Positions 10,600-20,460 of a stretch of DNA of 64,000 nucleotides are shown here, in pieces. Origin of the DNA: Dryas octopetala (taxonomy: Eukaryota; Streptophyta; Magnoliopsida; Rosales; Rosaceae); assembly GCA_963921425.1 (NCBI GenBank), contig OY992840.1, positions 6,450,501 through 6,514,500 of the forward strand, written 5' to 3'. The position numbers and the translations under genes were made by a program. Positions within the stretch are counted from its first letter, which is position 1. The number at the start of each line of letters is the position of its first letter. Under the pieces are notes generated by a model. That model was not told the origin of the DNA. It saw only the letters and a program-made list of their open reading frames with translations, and did not search any database.

Positions 10600-11083
10600 T
10601 GTAAACTATATATATAAAGACATCCAGTTATATACTTGAGACATACATGTATAAGAACACATAAGATCATTACTACCTGCAAGTCCAAACTTACCATTAG
10701 ATGAGGAAGACATGGTGGAATCAACAAGCTAGCCTTCTGCTCTCTCTACAACTTGAAGCAATTGATTCTATGGGGCTCAATATTCTGCAGTGTGTATGAG
10801 AGCAGGGACTAGCTCTATTTATAGAGGTTGTCTCGGCAAGTCCTTCCCATAGTAGACTTTGTGCCGAGATACAATCCTGCTCCTCTAAGGTTAAGAGTCC
10901 TAGTTCATATCTAGGTGAAGTCCTAAAACTTCTATAAGTCCCTCATCCCTTAAACTCATTAACATAGCTGTTATATGGGGTGAATCCGGATAGACCATGG
11001 AGAGCTCAATTCCTTTGTTCTTAGACATGATGAGTTGTTTTGTTTCCTAAGTAAATTAGGATTGTCCATAAATAATTCTTACA
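10600..11083 (-). repeat. copia 5' LTR with promoter
   Basis: This is the 5' LTR of the minus-strand element. On the minus strand it carries a TATA box (TATAAATA, 10815-10822), the likely promoter for the genomic RNA. The element's primer-binding site adjoins its inner end. Confidence 0.97.
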
Positions 11084-11088
11084 TATTA
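11084..11088. repeat. target-site duplication, right copy (TATTA)
   Basis: Direct duplicate of 4890-4894, immediately after the right LTR. Confidence 0.93.
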
Positions 11089-11408
11089 CACTTAATTAAA
11101 ACCACTGGGGGATCCACAATGGGGTCAATTGACCCGTGAATCCAAAAATCCTAGGCTTGAGGAAATTGGTTAACCCCTTGAACTCATGGATGTTAGTGAA
11201 GTTGCTGGGGCAAGGTGTTTGAAGAAATGTCTGAAAGAGGAGAGAAGGAGAGAAGATAGTGGTTCATTTCATGTAGTATAAGGCAATTGGTTAATTGTTA
11301 ATTGGGGTTGTCATTGAATTATAAATATATAGTACGTCATGGAGAGGTATTTTAAAAGAAAATTAGGTGAGAGTTCGTCATTTTATCTAACACCAAATGA
11401 TAGTCTTA

Positions 11409-12267
11409 AGGCTAATTTACTATTTTACTCCCTGAAAGTAATTTCTAATCTAACTTCATTCCCTAAGGTTTATTTTCTATCACATTATCCTTTGAAACTA
11501 ATTCTTGTGTATCATTTTGCCCACTTTCTATTTTTACAAATTTTGAAAATTAATTAAAAATAATTCCGGACTCAGAAAAATACATGAAAATTTTTACGGA
11601 CTCATCTTGACTAGTATTAATTTACTATGAGGTCAAATTACCAATTTTTCATTCAAATGTTTCTCGAAAATTAAAATACATTTTACTCTTTAGAAATTCA
11701 TAAGATAATCTCTCGAACTCAAAAAAAAACGAGGTTTACATTGTTGGTCTTCTAAACAATAACACTACCTTTCTTGTGAACACTTGCTACCCAAAAGACC
11801 TCTCGGTCTTAGAGGAAAATAAATTTCCCTTTATAAAATAAATTCTAGAATTTCCATAAAGTCTTGGAAGAATTGTTTGAAACAGGTTTTTGGTAATTTC
11901 CAAAATATTTTTGAGAATTCATCTAAGACTTTACAGAAATTTTAGAATTTTTATAAAGGGAAATTTATTTTAATTTTCTAGAAATCAATTTGGACTACCC
12001 AAATTTTCTAGAAACTATCAGAGGGAAAATTGGTAATTTGACCCCATAGTAAATTAGAACTAGTCAAGACATGTCCGTAGGAATTTTCCGTGTATTTTTC
12101 TGAGTCCGGAACTATTTTTAATTAATTTCCAAAGTTTGTAAAAATAGGAAGTGGACAAAGTGATACATGAGAATTAGTTTCAGGGGGTAAAGTGATACAA
12201 AATAAATGTTAGAGGGTGAAGTTAGATTAGAAGTTACTTTCAGGAGGCAAACTAGTAAATAAGCCAA
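11409..12267. mobile_element. foldback element with ~260-bp terminal inverted repeats (Mutator-like MITE)
   Basis: The left arm (about 11409-11670) is matched inverted by the right arm (about 12010-12267) over roughly 260 bp. Shared blocks include CTCCCTGAAAGTAA-type and ATAATTCCGGACTCAG-type sequences. A second inverted pair lies inside (around 11815 and 11950). The left arm holds about 170 bp that the right arm lacks. Flanks AGTCTTAA and AGTTTTAA form a possible 8-9 bp target duplication with one mismatch. No transposase is encoded. Confidence 0.75.
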
Positions 12268-12611
12268 GTTTTAAAGTTGAAAGTTAAAAACAAAGTGAGC
12301 TAGATGCAATTTTGGCGGCTCTTCCTGCATACCCTGGACTTCGACCTCCAATGTCGGATTCTGATCTTAATATTCGAGATCAAATTCAAAGAGCTTATCT
12401 ATAGAATGTTTGTGTCAACCTAGAAATCATACATTTCCACCTAAAAATCATATTTTTTCTACCCAAAATAAATATTCGTGAGCTTCTTAATCTTGACCCC
12501 ATGATGTTCGATTTCTGGATCCGCCATTGATTAAAACACTGCTTTTGAGTTTTGATATCACCCTCAGTTCTTTGGGACTCTGCTTTTGATATGACACAAT
12601 AAACATTGTTG

Positions 12612-13118
12612 CTCATTAGAGGTGTACTACGGCCCGGCCTATTTGTGTTTCGTGTCATGTTCGGACTAGTTCGGGCCAATTATTGTAAACCTTAAACCCA
12701 ATCCGGCTTATGGCCCAACCCATAATAGATTATGCTGATCCGGACTGGACCAATTAATTATTTTAAGTTTTTATTATTATTTAATAAATTTAAAAAAATT
12801 AATTTTAATTAATAAAAAATGTCAATATTAAAAAAAAGCAATTAATAAGAAATAAGTTTGTAATTTAATATATAATTGTATTTTAGTTTTTTTGAAATAT
12901 TTTTATTTATGAAACTAAAAATTAGTTTTTAAATTAAAAAAATAATTGAGAAACTAATATAAATGAGCCAGCCCATAACAGGCTCAAGCCGGCCCAACGG
13001 GGTAGAAAACCTTGGCCTAGCTCATCCATAAGTACGGACCGAGCCGAACCGACCCACTTAATGACGAGCTGTGCCTGTGCCGAACTCAGGTCAGCCCGGC
13101 CTGATGTACACCTCTATT
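12612..13118. mobile_element. hAT-like MITE with GGCCC-rich ends
   Basis: Terminal inverted repeats TAGAGGTGTAC and GTACACCTCTA are followed inward by GGCCCGGCC-rich blocks; the middle is very AT-rich. The octamer CATTGTTG occurs exactly outside both ends (12604-12611 and 13119-13126). It is offset by a few bases from the inverted repeats, so the exact termini are uncertain. No coding capacity. Confidence 0.65.
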
Positions 13119-13280
13119 CATTGTTGTAATACATAACTTCTTCATGATGACTGCAAGGGGGTCAGTGTATGTAGCTAGAAGTGGCAATTTTTGACACAAT
13201 ACAATAGCATGATTTGAACATGATATGAAGTTAGAAGGTTTCGGACCTTTCGGTAGACCATTTTTTGACAATAACACAAA

Positions 13281-13340
13281 CGTGACATGAAGCATTAAAC
13301 ACGAATAAAACGTGACATGAAGCATTAAACACAAATAAAC
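13281..13340. repeat. 30-bp tandem duplication
   Basis: Two adjacent near-identical 30-bp units starting CGTGACATGAAGCATTAAAC. They lie downstream, on the minus strand, of the leucyl-tRNA synthetase relic. Confidence 0.85.
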
Positions 13341-13377
13341 GAATCGTATTAGTATCAAATATGTATATAACACGATA

Positions 13378-13602
13378 ATCATGCAAGGCTATATAATCAT
13401 CAGGAGTATCAGTAGGTATACTGGTCACAATCCCAGTACCTTTGTCTGTTAGAATGGTCAACATAGGAAGGGCAAAAATAATCTCTTGATTGCAAGTGGT
13501 GACTTCAACGGAAGCCCAATCAAATCGTAACCAGTCAACTCAACCAAGCAAGTAGGTTTCTCTAGGATTCAAGAGTACTTATATCTGGTAGGCAAGATTG
13601 AG
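13378..13602 (-). pseudogene. cytosolic leucyl-tRNA synthetase fragment (pseudogene)
   Basis: The minus strand encodes a piece of the editing (CP1) region of plant cytosolic leucyl-tRNA synthetase. In order the blocks are [65 protein letters not shown]. They lie in different frames and are interrupted by a small insertion after LNLAYQ, a TGA at 13569-13571 where the family has Arg (CGA), and a one-base deletion near 13485 before EIIF. Only about 75 codons are present out of a protein of over 1000 residues. Both ends run into unrelated DNA: the 30-bp tandem repeat on one side and noncoding sequence on the other. The family assignment rests on recognising the GTGIVTS(I/V)PxDxPDDY signature. It cannot make a working enzyme. 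Confidence 0.82.
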
Positions 13603-13849
13603 ATAGGATGGCAATGGAAGAAAAACTTCAGTACTTGAAAAGAAGCATATAACCGCAATTAATTTGCTGGCGACATTTCTTCTGGTAAACAAAATCTTTT
13701 TATAGTTTCTTGAACATCTGGAAGATATTCCTCTTTCCTGCTCAGAATTATCTTGCTCTTCTTTTTGGCAGGCAAATTTGCTCACATGGCCTCGATCATC
13801 AACTTGGTGGATACCTGTTTTCATCATCAGTCAAAGCCCTTCTTATTTT

Positions 13850-15514
13850 GATTACCTAAGCATTTATGCATGTTATCTTTCCCTATTGGATTGCTACACT
13901 TCTATGGCATAAATATATCCGGTTGAAATTTTGGTAGAGTCGTAGCGGCAACCATCAAGTTGACAATCTAATTTTGTGATCGAAGGACATAAACTCGATA
14001 AAATCATTAGAAATATCTACATCTACATCTCTCTCACTCTCTCTCTCTTCTCTCTCTCAAATATATCAATTTGGGCCGGGTTCATTGTAAGTATGGTACT
14101 ACTAGACACTACTCTATTAGAATTATGGAGCCTAATCACGAAACCAATGGTCCTGAATCCTCATGAAATTGCCAAAGATTAGGCACAAAAATTGGCATGC
14201 ACATGAAAATGCATGCTATCTTCACCGTAGCCACATGGCCCACATGCCATTGATCGTCCAATTCTGAGCAAGTACAATGACTACTCAATCTCTGATTTCT
14301 GAATTCGAAACGTAGTGTAACCTTCAAATTCCAATTGAACAAAGAGACAGCTAGCACAGGAGAAGAGAGAGAAGCTTGACACAATAGCCCAAAAAACATT
14401 TAGTAGGAAAAAAATATTTAAAAAAAGAAAAAGAAAAGGGTAGCAAAGGTTTTAGGTCCTTGGCACTAGCTAGATTATGGCTAATCACTGCTAATATATG
14501 TTGCTATCATGTTGGTATATATCATGTACTTTATAATTTCTCGAGATCGAGAAGCTGATAGTCACATGGATTAATTTCAGAGGGACGTCTGACAGCTAGT
14601 TACAGTTTGGACCATGGTCCAAGGGCAACTATCCTCCCCTCCATATGTCCTACTCACTAGATAGGGCAACAGTTTTCAGATGGCCCCAGATCTTGCAATT
14701 TGCAATCTCCCTAGCTTTCTCTCTCTCTGACATGCAAGGCTCAAAATTATTGGCTTATGAGGCAATAGGGTTTTAGGGTGAAAGGACCTAACTTCAAAAT
14801 GATTATGCAAAAATAATTATATATTTTTCTCAGAAATTTAGAAACCTAATTTTGCATAGAGAAAGACCATTATACCCTTTTTTATGTAGGTTGAGATGGG
14901 TAGAGATGAGGATATAATCGTCATTTTCTATGAAAAATTGTTAGTTCCTAAGTTATGAGAAAATTAATCTTTGATAATTTGACCATAAAACTCAGTAAAA
15001 TAGAACAAATCACACCATGTAGAAGACAAAACAAAAGCACTAATGCTTGGTGAAATGCAAATTAAGCTGCACAAGCTGAGTGGTATGTCTTACACTCTTT
15101 TTTCTATACGTAATGCAACATATGGAAATGGTGGTTTTTGCTTAATGAATAGCTGTTCTTCCTTTTGGAATAAAGTTGCTCACTATCCAAATGTTGATTG
15201 CAAATAATGAGTGCTCGTACAACAATTATTGATAATTGAGCTAGGATAATGCTACCTTGTTGGGTAGCAATAATATTATTAGCTTTAATTTGCTATATAT
15301 TTTCTATGGCCTCTGGTTCTTTCTGTGCAAGCCAACATCTCAATGCACCGATCACAATGATGAAATTAACGGTGTTAAGTTTCGGTGGTTGGGTGATGTG
15401 TCTTTAGTTGCCATGTGTTAAAATTCTATTAGTTAGTAACACCACTCAGCATTGACAAGTGGTGTTATGGGAACACTGAAAAATTTCACGTTAGAAATGA
15501 CTAATTATTAAAAA
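13850..15514. other. gene-free AT-rich region
   Basis: I see no supported gene here. There is a short CT tract at about 14031-14060. Short frames on both strands lack family features. Confidence 0.5.
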
Positions 15515-15717
15515 CAGTAGTGCTAGATATACCACATTTTTATACCATAATTTCATACCACCTTATGTGGCAACTTACATGGCATTCATACATTGGATAC
15601 TAAAAAATAAAAATAAAAACCCAAAAAGAAAAAGAAAAACTCTGTCCAATAAAGTAATGACACGTGAGATGGTATAAAAATGTGGTATAAGAAATGTGGT
15701 AAGTATAGCATTATTCT
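15515..15717. mobile_element. 203-bp MITE with 9-bp target duplication (Mutator type)
   Basis: Inverted ends begin CAGTAGTGCTAGATATACCA on the left and are mirrored on the right (GTGGTAAGTATAGCATTATT). The 9-bp sequence TATTAAAAA is duplicated exactly at 15506-15514 and 15718-15726, the size expected for Mutator-type elements. Too short to code. Confidence 0.75.
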
Positions 15718-15726
15718 TATTAAAAA

Positions 15727-16502
15727 TTGTGAATCAAATACAATTGTTCCACACACCACAGTTAAGTGATTAATTATCATTGGATATATTAAGTGTGATA
15801 TTTTTCTAAGATGCATCAAGGCTTTTAAGATAAAAATCCTACACTTAAATGGATCAATTGGGCTTGTACCCACCGTTATCAGACCTTGAGAGTTAAGTTG
15901 AGGACCCTATTGATGCAACCTTGGGGTTGAAAGACGTGGGCCCCCAAAACTAACTTGCTGAAATTTAAGCAATATAAACAGCAAGCATTAACATTAATAG
16001 AAAGAATGGAAGGGGTTAATTGAAGGGTCATGATCGGGTTAATCAGAGAGCTTTTGGTGATGATTTGACTTTGTGATAATTTTGAGCGTTCAGATTTCTT
16101 CATCAACATGTCAATTTCACCAACAGGGTTGACAATTGACATTGCAATGACCTCCTGGGTGCAGCTGCTGGTCTCCTTTTCACCATTGTCTATCGTGTGC
16201 TCCGAGGAACTCATGATAAACGGCCCCAGATGGTAACAAATGAAGCCGAACTTGCTAATTGAACATTGACATGTATGTATGTACAAAAGAAGGGTACAGT
16301 ACACAAATGGGTTGTCAGGCACATGGTATGGTATTGTAGTTTGTATGTAGATTATAAATAAATGAGAATCTATAGGTATAGAGGGCACGGGTACGTGAGC
16401 CAGTCATTTGGTGCAGACCCAACACAGATTTGAATGTGCGGATTAGCTTTGCTCAGCTTGTTCTGTTGTTTGTATGCATATTTCTATATAGATTTGGGTC
16501 CC

Positions 16503-16506
<4 letters not shown>
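15727..16506. other. upstream intergenic region of the bHLH gene
   Basis: No gene is supported. The minus-strand frame at 15879-16388 has no recognisable domain. This segment probably contains distal promoter of the gene starting at 16943. Confidence 0.4.

Positions 16507-16560
<54 letters not shown>
16507..16560. repeat. CT microsatellite in the bHLH promoter
   Basis: About 27 perfect CT units, roughly 380 bp before the bHLH start codon. A complementary GA tract follows at 16629-16650, so the two could pair. Confidence 0.97.
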
Positions 16561-16562
<2 letters not shown>

Positions 16563-16828
16563 TGCAGAAACTGGGCCAGTTTTTGACCGCATCTATGAAA
16601 TTGGGAAGGAAACCAAAACTAGGATGAAAGAGAGAGAGAGAGAGAGAGAGTCTTTCTCTTTCCTTTACTTTTCGAAGCAGAAAAGCACAACACCTTTTCT
16701 GCCTCTCTCACGTGCACCATATCCTTCTCTCTAACATTTCAACCCTTCTAACGTTTTCACTCACTCTCTCACTCTCTCTCTCACACACACACAGAGCTAG
16801 CTCAAAGTTCAAGAGCGCAGGGTTTTGC

Positions 16829-16836
16829 TATAAAAA
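16829..16836 (+). promoter_or_regulatory. TATA box of the bHLH gene
   Basis: TATAAAAA lies 107 bp before the start codon at 16943, predicting a 5' leader of about 75-80 bases. Confidence 0.55.
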
Positions 16837-16942
16837 TGATTGTGGTCTTTGAAAAGAGACGAGTTAAACAGAGGGTTAATTTGTGATTCAAGTTCCACAG
16901 AATTAAAGGCGAAGTAGAAGAGCAAAGCAGATAAAAAGAGAA

Positions 16943-17408
16943 ATGGCTTTAGAAGCTGTTCCTTCAAATTGTAATATGGAGCCATTCAACTTCATCATCT
17001 ATGATACAATCTCTGCAACCCCGTATAGCTGCCAAGACCACACTTCGGAGACTAGTACTTTCTTGCAACCCCAGAACTGCAGCACTAGTACTATGATCAA
17101 AGCTCATCAAGAACAAAGTGCATGTGGTGGTACTCATGCATTAATGGAAGCGGTTGTTGGTAATTGTAGGAGGTTGCAGAAGCAGAAGCAGAGTACTCTG
17201 TTGACGCCGTTAAGTCATCAGCAGCAGCAGGGGATGAGGAAGAAGAGGAGGCGAAAGCCGAGGGCTTGCAAGAACAAGGAAGAAGCTGAGACTCAGAGAA
17301 TGATTCACATTACTGTTGAAAGAAATCGCAGAAAACAAATGAATGAGCATCTTGCCATTTTGCGCTCTCTCATGCCTCACTCTTATGTCCAAAGGGTACT
17401 TGCTTACT

Positions 17409-17461
<53 letters not shown>

Positions 17462-19046
17462 GCTGCACAATTTTGGCAGCATTAATTTCATGAAAATGTG
17501 TTGCTGCTGAAATACTATGTGGTCAGAATGCATTTAAGCTTGGGCAAATACAGCAAAAGTTGGGCAATTAATTACTACTGCAGAGATATTCAGATAGCAG
17601 TCAGATTAAAGTTAAGCTATAGGAATAAAATTATTGAGAATGTTTTTCTACTTTTTTTGAAAATTTTCCCTTGTTTGTTTGTCATGTGTAAAAGGAAGAA
17701 GCACTTGGGGAACAGTTCATCCCTGAAATTAAAGGGAAGAGTTGATATGCTTTTCTGATTAATCTTCCCCTTAAATCATGTTGAGATTAGTAGACAATCA
17801 TGTTCACTAATAACTTAATATCTATCTGAACTTTATATAATTATCACGAGATTTTCTAATGTAAGATATGATACAGCGGTCCAATGTTATATCTTCCATT
17901 CCGCATTAGAGTATTTTCCACTTTGCAAAGTAGGATTAATAATTTAATCTCCACTTATTTTATTTGGGTTTCATTTTTTCTAATTGTTTAATTGGGTGCG
18001 TAGGGTGACCAGGCCTCCATAGTAGGTGGTGCTATAGAATTTGTGAAGGAGCTTGAGCACCTCTTGCAGTCCCTTGAAGCTCAGAAGCTCCAACTTGTAC
18101 AACAAGGAGGAGGTGGAGATCAATGTAATGAAGAAAGTACCACCACCTCCAAAGTCCTCCAGCAGCCAATTACTGCATCCCCTTTTGCACAGTTTTTGGC
18201 ATATGATCATCCCCATGGCCAGCACTCGTGGTCTCATCAACAGCAGAGCCCTAACAAATACACATCAAAAACCAAGGCAGCCACAGCTGATATTGAGGTT
18301 ACACTAATTGAGACCCACGCAAACCTTCGAATTCTTTCACGCAGAATCAGCCCAAGACAGCTTTCCAAGTTGGTCGCTGGAATTCAAACGCTTCAGCTTA
18401 CCATCCTTCATCTCACTGTTACCACTATGGACCCATTTGTTCTCTACTCTATTAGTGTCAAGGTATGCATATTAATAAAGTCTATATAGATTATAAATGT
18501 TCTCTGGCCAAACAGTTAGCAACATATAACAATGTTTTGTCCCTGGAGGACTGTGAATCTGAACCATTGATTATAAGTTGGTTCTTAATTGAATGTGTGG
18601 TTAGATTCACTGTCAAAGTAACATTTTATAGTACATAGTGCATATGGATTGAATTTTAAAATCCCAGCAGTTTTTGATTTGTAAGTAGTTGATAGAAAAT
18701 GCCCAGAAAGGGGATTATATGCTCCATTAAAGAATACTTCAAGAAATCCATCGTCCTCTACTTTTTAAAAGAAAACACAAATGTTGGGGGTATTTTAGTC
18801 ATTCTGTTAGTGATGGTCACCAATAATTGTCTTACACATTTGTGTATATCTGTGATGCTTTCCATATTTGCTTGCTTATAATTGTTTGATTACTCTTATG
18901 ACAATTCAATGAGTTTTCTGGCTGATAAAATTTGAACATTATAAATGCAGATTGAAGAAGGGTGCTTACTGACTTCAGTAGATGACCTAGCAGCAGCAAT
19001 TCACCACATGCTTAGACTAATTGAGGAGGCTGCAGCCTTGTGTTAA
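16943..19046 (+). CDS. bHLH transcription factor, subgroup Ia (bHLH71/94/96-like)
   Basis: Three exons read from splice signals: 16943-17395 (AGG|GTACTT), 18004-18462 (TAG|GGTGACC to AAG|GTATGC) and 18951-19046 (GCAG|ATTGAAG, stop TAA). All junctions are in phase 0, giving 335 residues. A basic nuclear-localisation run lies at 98-107. The basic region carries H122, E126 and R130, the residues that read E-box DNA. The helix-loop-helix spans about 121-172, with the Ia hallmark [10 protein letters not shown] at the start of exon 2. A C-terminal ACT-like dimerisation domain spans about 246-333 ([29 protein letters not shown]). Sequence details such as CKNKEEAE and [15 protein letters not shown] point to the bHLH71 branch. 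The Ia group includes regulators related to the stomatal-lineage factors, but no function for this member can be read from the sequence. A long CT repeat starts 16 bases into intron 1. Confidence 0.92.
17412..17457. repeat. CT microsatellite in bHLH intron 1
   Basis: About 23 CT units begin 16 bases after the intron 1 donor, so the variable tract sits next to the 5' splice site. Confidence 0.97.
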
Positions 19047-19691
19047 TTAAATCCCATCTGACTAAATGCATGTTTTTAGGGTTAGCTAGGATCACCAAAA
19101 TGCCACCTCATTTTGCTTTCTGCAGTAGTACTAAAGCTAGCTTCTCCAATTTGTGTTTGTGTGTAGCTACAGTACTAAATAGGATTCCATGTGCTTTCCT
19201 ATGGGTACGGTTTCTTTTTCTTTTTTTTGGCCACAGGGTGCGGTTTCAAACTTTCCACAGTATATAACGAGAAAAAGGACCTTAGGATCTTAATGGGCTT
19301 TTCTGAGGCCCAGCCAATGATGATGAGGATTTGGTTTAGTTTTCACCTTTTATTGCCTCTTTTGAATTAGTATTTGTCTGACTGTTTGTAAGATATAAAA
19401 GAGTGACCTTAACTTTCACTCAAATATCAATTTGGTCATTAAAGTATATTTTTGCTCAATGTGATTCACTATTTTCATTACTACACATCAATGTTGTTAT
19501 TTCGTTGTATTTTGTATGAATTTCCATAAATAATGGTCATGTCCCTTTTTAAGAAGTAAAATGATCTTCACACGTCTCAAACCACCCAAAAAGACTCTAC
19601 ACATTTTTTTTTCATTCAAATCTCAAGTTTACCCTTAACAATATACTAAAATGATTAAAAATAAAACAATTCAAAAAGACAAGAAAAAAAT

Positions 19692-19891
19692 NNNNNNNNN
19701 NNNNNNNNNNNNNNNNNNNNNNNNNNNNNNNNNNNNNNNNNNNNNNNNNNNNNNNNNNNNNNNNNNNNNNNNNNNNNNNNNNNNNNNNNNNNNNNNNNNN
19801 NNNNNNNNNNNNNNNNNNNNNNNNNNNNNNNNNNNNNNNNNNNNNNNNNNNNNNNNNNNNNNNNNNNNNNNNNNNNNNNNNNNNNNNNNNN
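19692..19891. other. assembly gap (200 N)
   Basis: Exactly 200 Ns, the size of a placeholder. The 11-mer AAGAAAAAAAT occurs directly on both sides, so the two contig ends may overlap and little or nothing may be missing. Confidence 0.99.
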
Positions 19892-20175
19892 AAGAAAAAA
19901 ATTAGTCCCAACCCAAACCTTCATCTGTCAGCACCCTCCCCGGCAGCCTCTGTCCCTTCTCCCTACCCTCGCTGGTGGGCCCTCGCTCGATGTTGCTTGA
20001 GGCCAACACAATCCATCTCTCTCTCTTTCCTCTGTCTTTCTTTCTTCCTTTCTCAACGTTTTGCAATAAGGGACACAAACAGAGGCAGTTGGCCTCCAAA
20101 TCAAAGGTCTCTGCCCAATCCAAAGACCGGTCACCACCCTCCATTTGTGTTCCTTGTTGATAATCAGAGAGATAG

Positions 20176-20177
<2 letters not shown>

Positions 20178-20223
<46 letters not shown>
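20178..20223. repeat. GA microsatellite
   Basis: About 23 GA units inside the inverted-repeat element 19404-20460. Confidence 0.95.
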
Positions 20224-20230
<7 letters not shown>

Positions 20231-20460
20231 GGAGGGGATTGTCGAACTAGCGAGGAAAAGTCGTTGGAGGGCCCATCGACGAAGGTGGGGAGGGGGGAGG
20301 GAGGGTTGCTGGTGAGGGTGGTGATGGATGAATTAAAGCTCGGGTTGGAGGGAAAATGTGTTAGGTCTTTACTCTTGTGTTGGGGTCTTTTATAGAGCAA
20401 AAATGCACTTTAGAGACCAAATTGATATTTAGGTAAAAGTTGAGGGACCATTTGTGATAA

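Larger units (their letters stand above)
4895..11083 (-). mobile_element. complete Ty1/copia LTR retrotransposon, integrase-defective
   Basis: The 6189-bp element has 484-bp LTRs at both ends (4895-5378 and 10600-11083). They begin TGTAAACTAT and end ATTCTTACA, and by eye they are identical. The host sequence TATTA is duplicated on either side (4890-4894 and 11084-11088). On the minus strand the order is 5' LTR (right), primer-binding site, gag-pol, polypurine tract, 3' LTR (left). Identical LTRs imply a recent insertion. The single long open frame lacks the second half of integrase, so the copy was probably mobilised by enzymes supplied from a related intact element. Confidence 0.97.
19404..20460. 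mobile_element. inverted-repeat element spanning an assembly gap (Mutator-like)
   Basis: The left arm (about 19404-19465, with CAAATATCAATTTGGTC and ATTTTTGCTC) is matched inverted by the right arm (about 20395-20460, GAGCAAAAATGCA... GACCAAATTGATATTTAGG). The interior contains the 200-N gap, then a GC-richer block (19920-20160) and a GA microsatellite. The GC-richer block could be captured gene sequence, but I recognise no family. Target duplication was not resolved. Confidence 0.55.
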
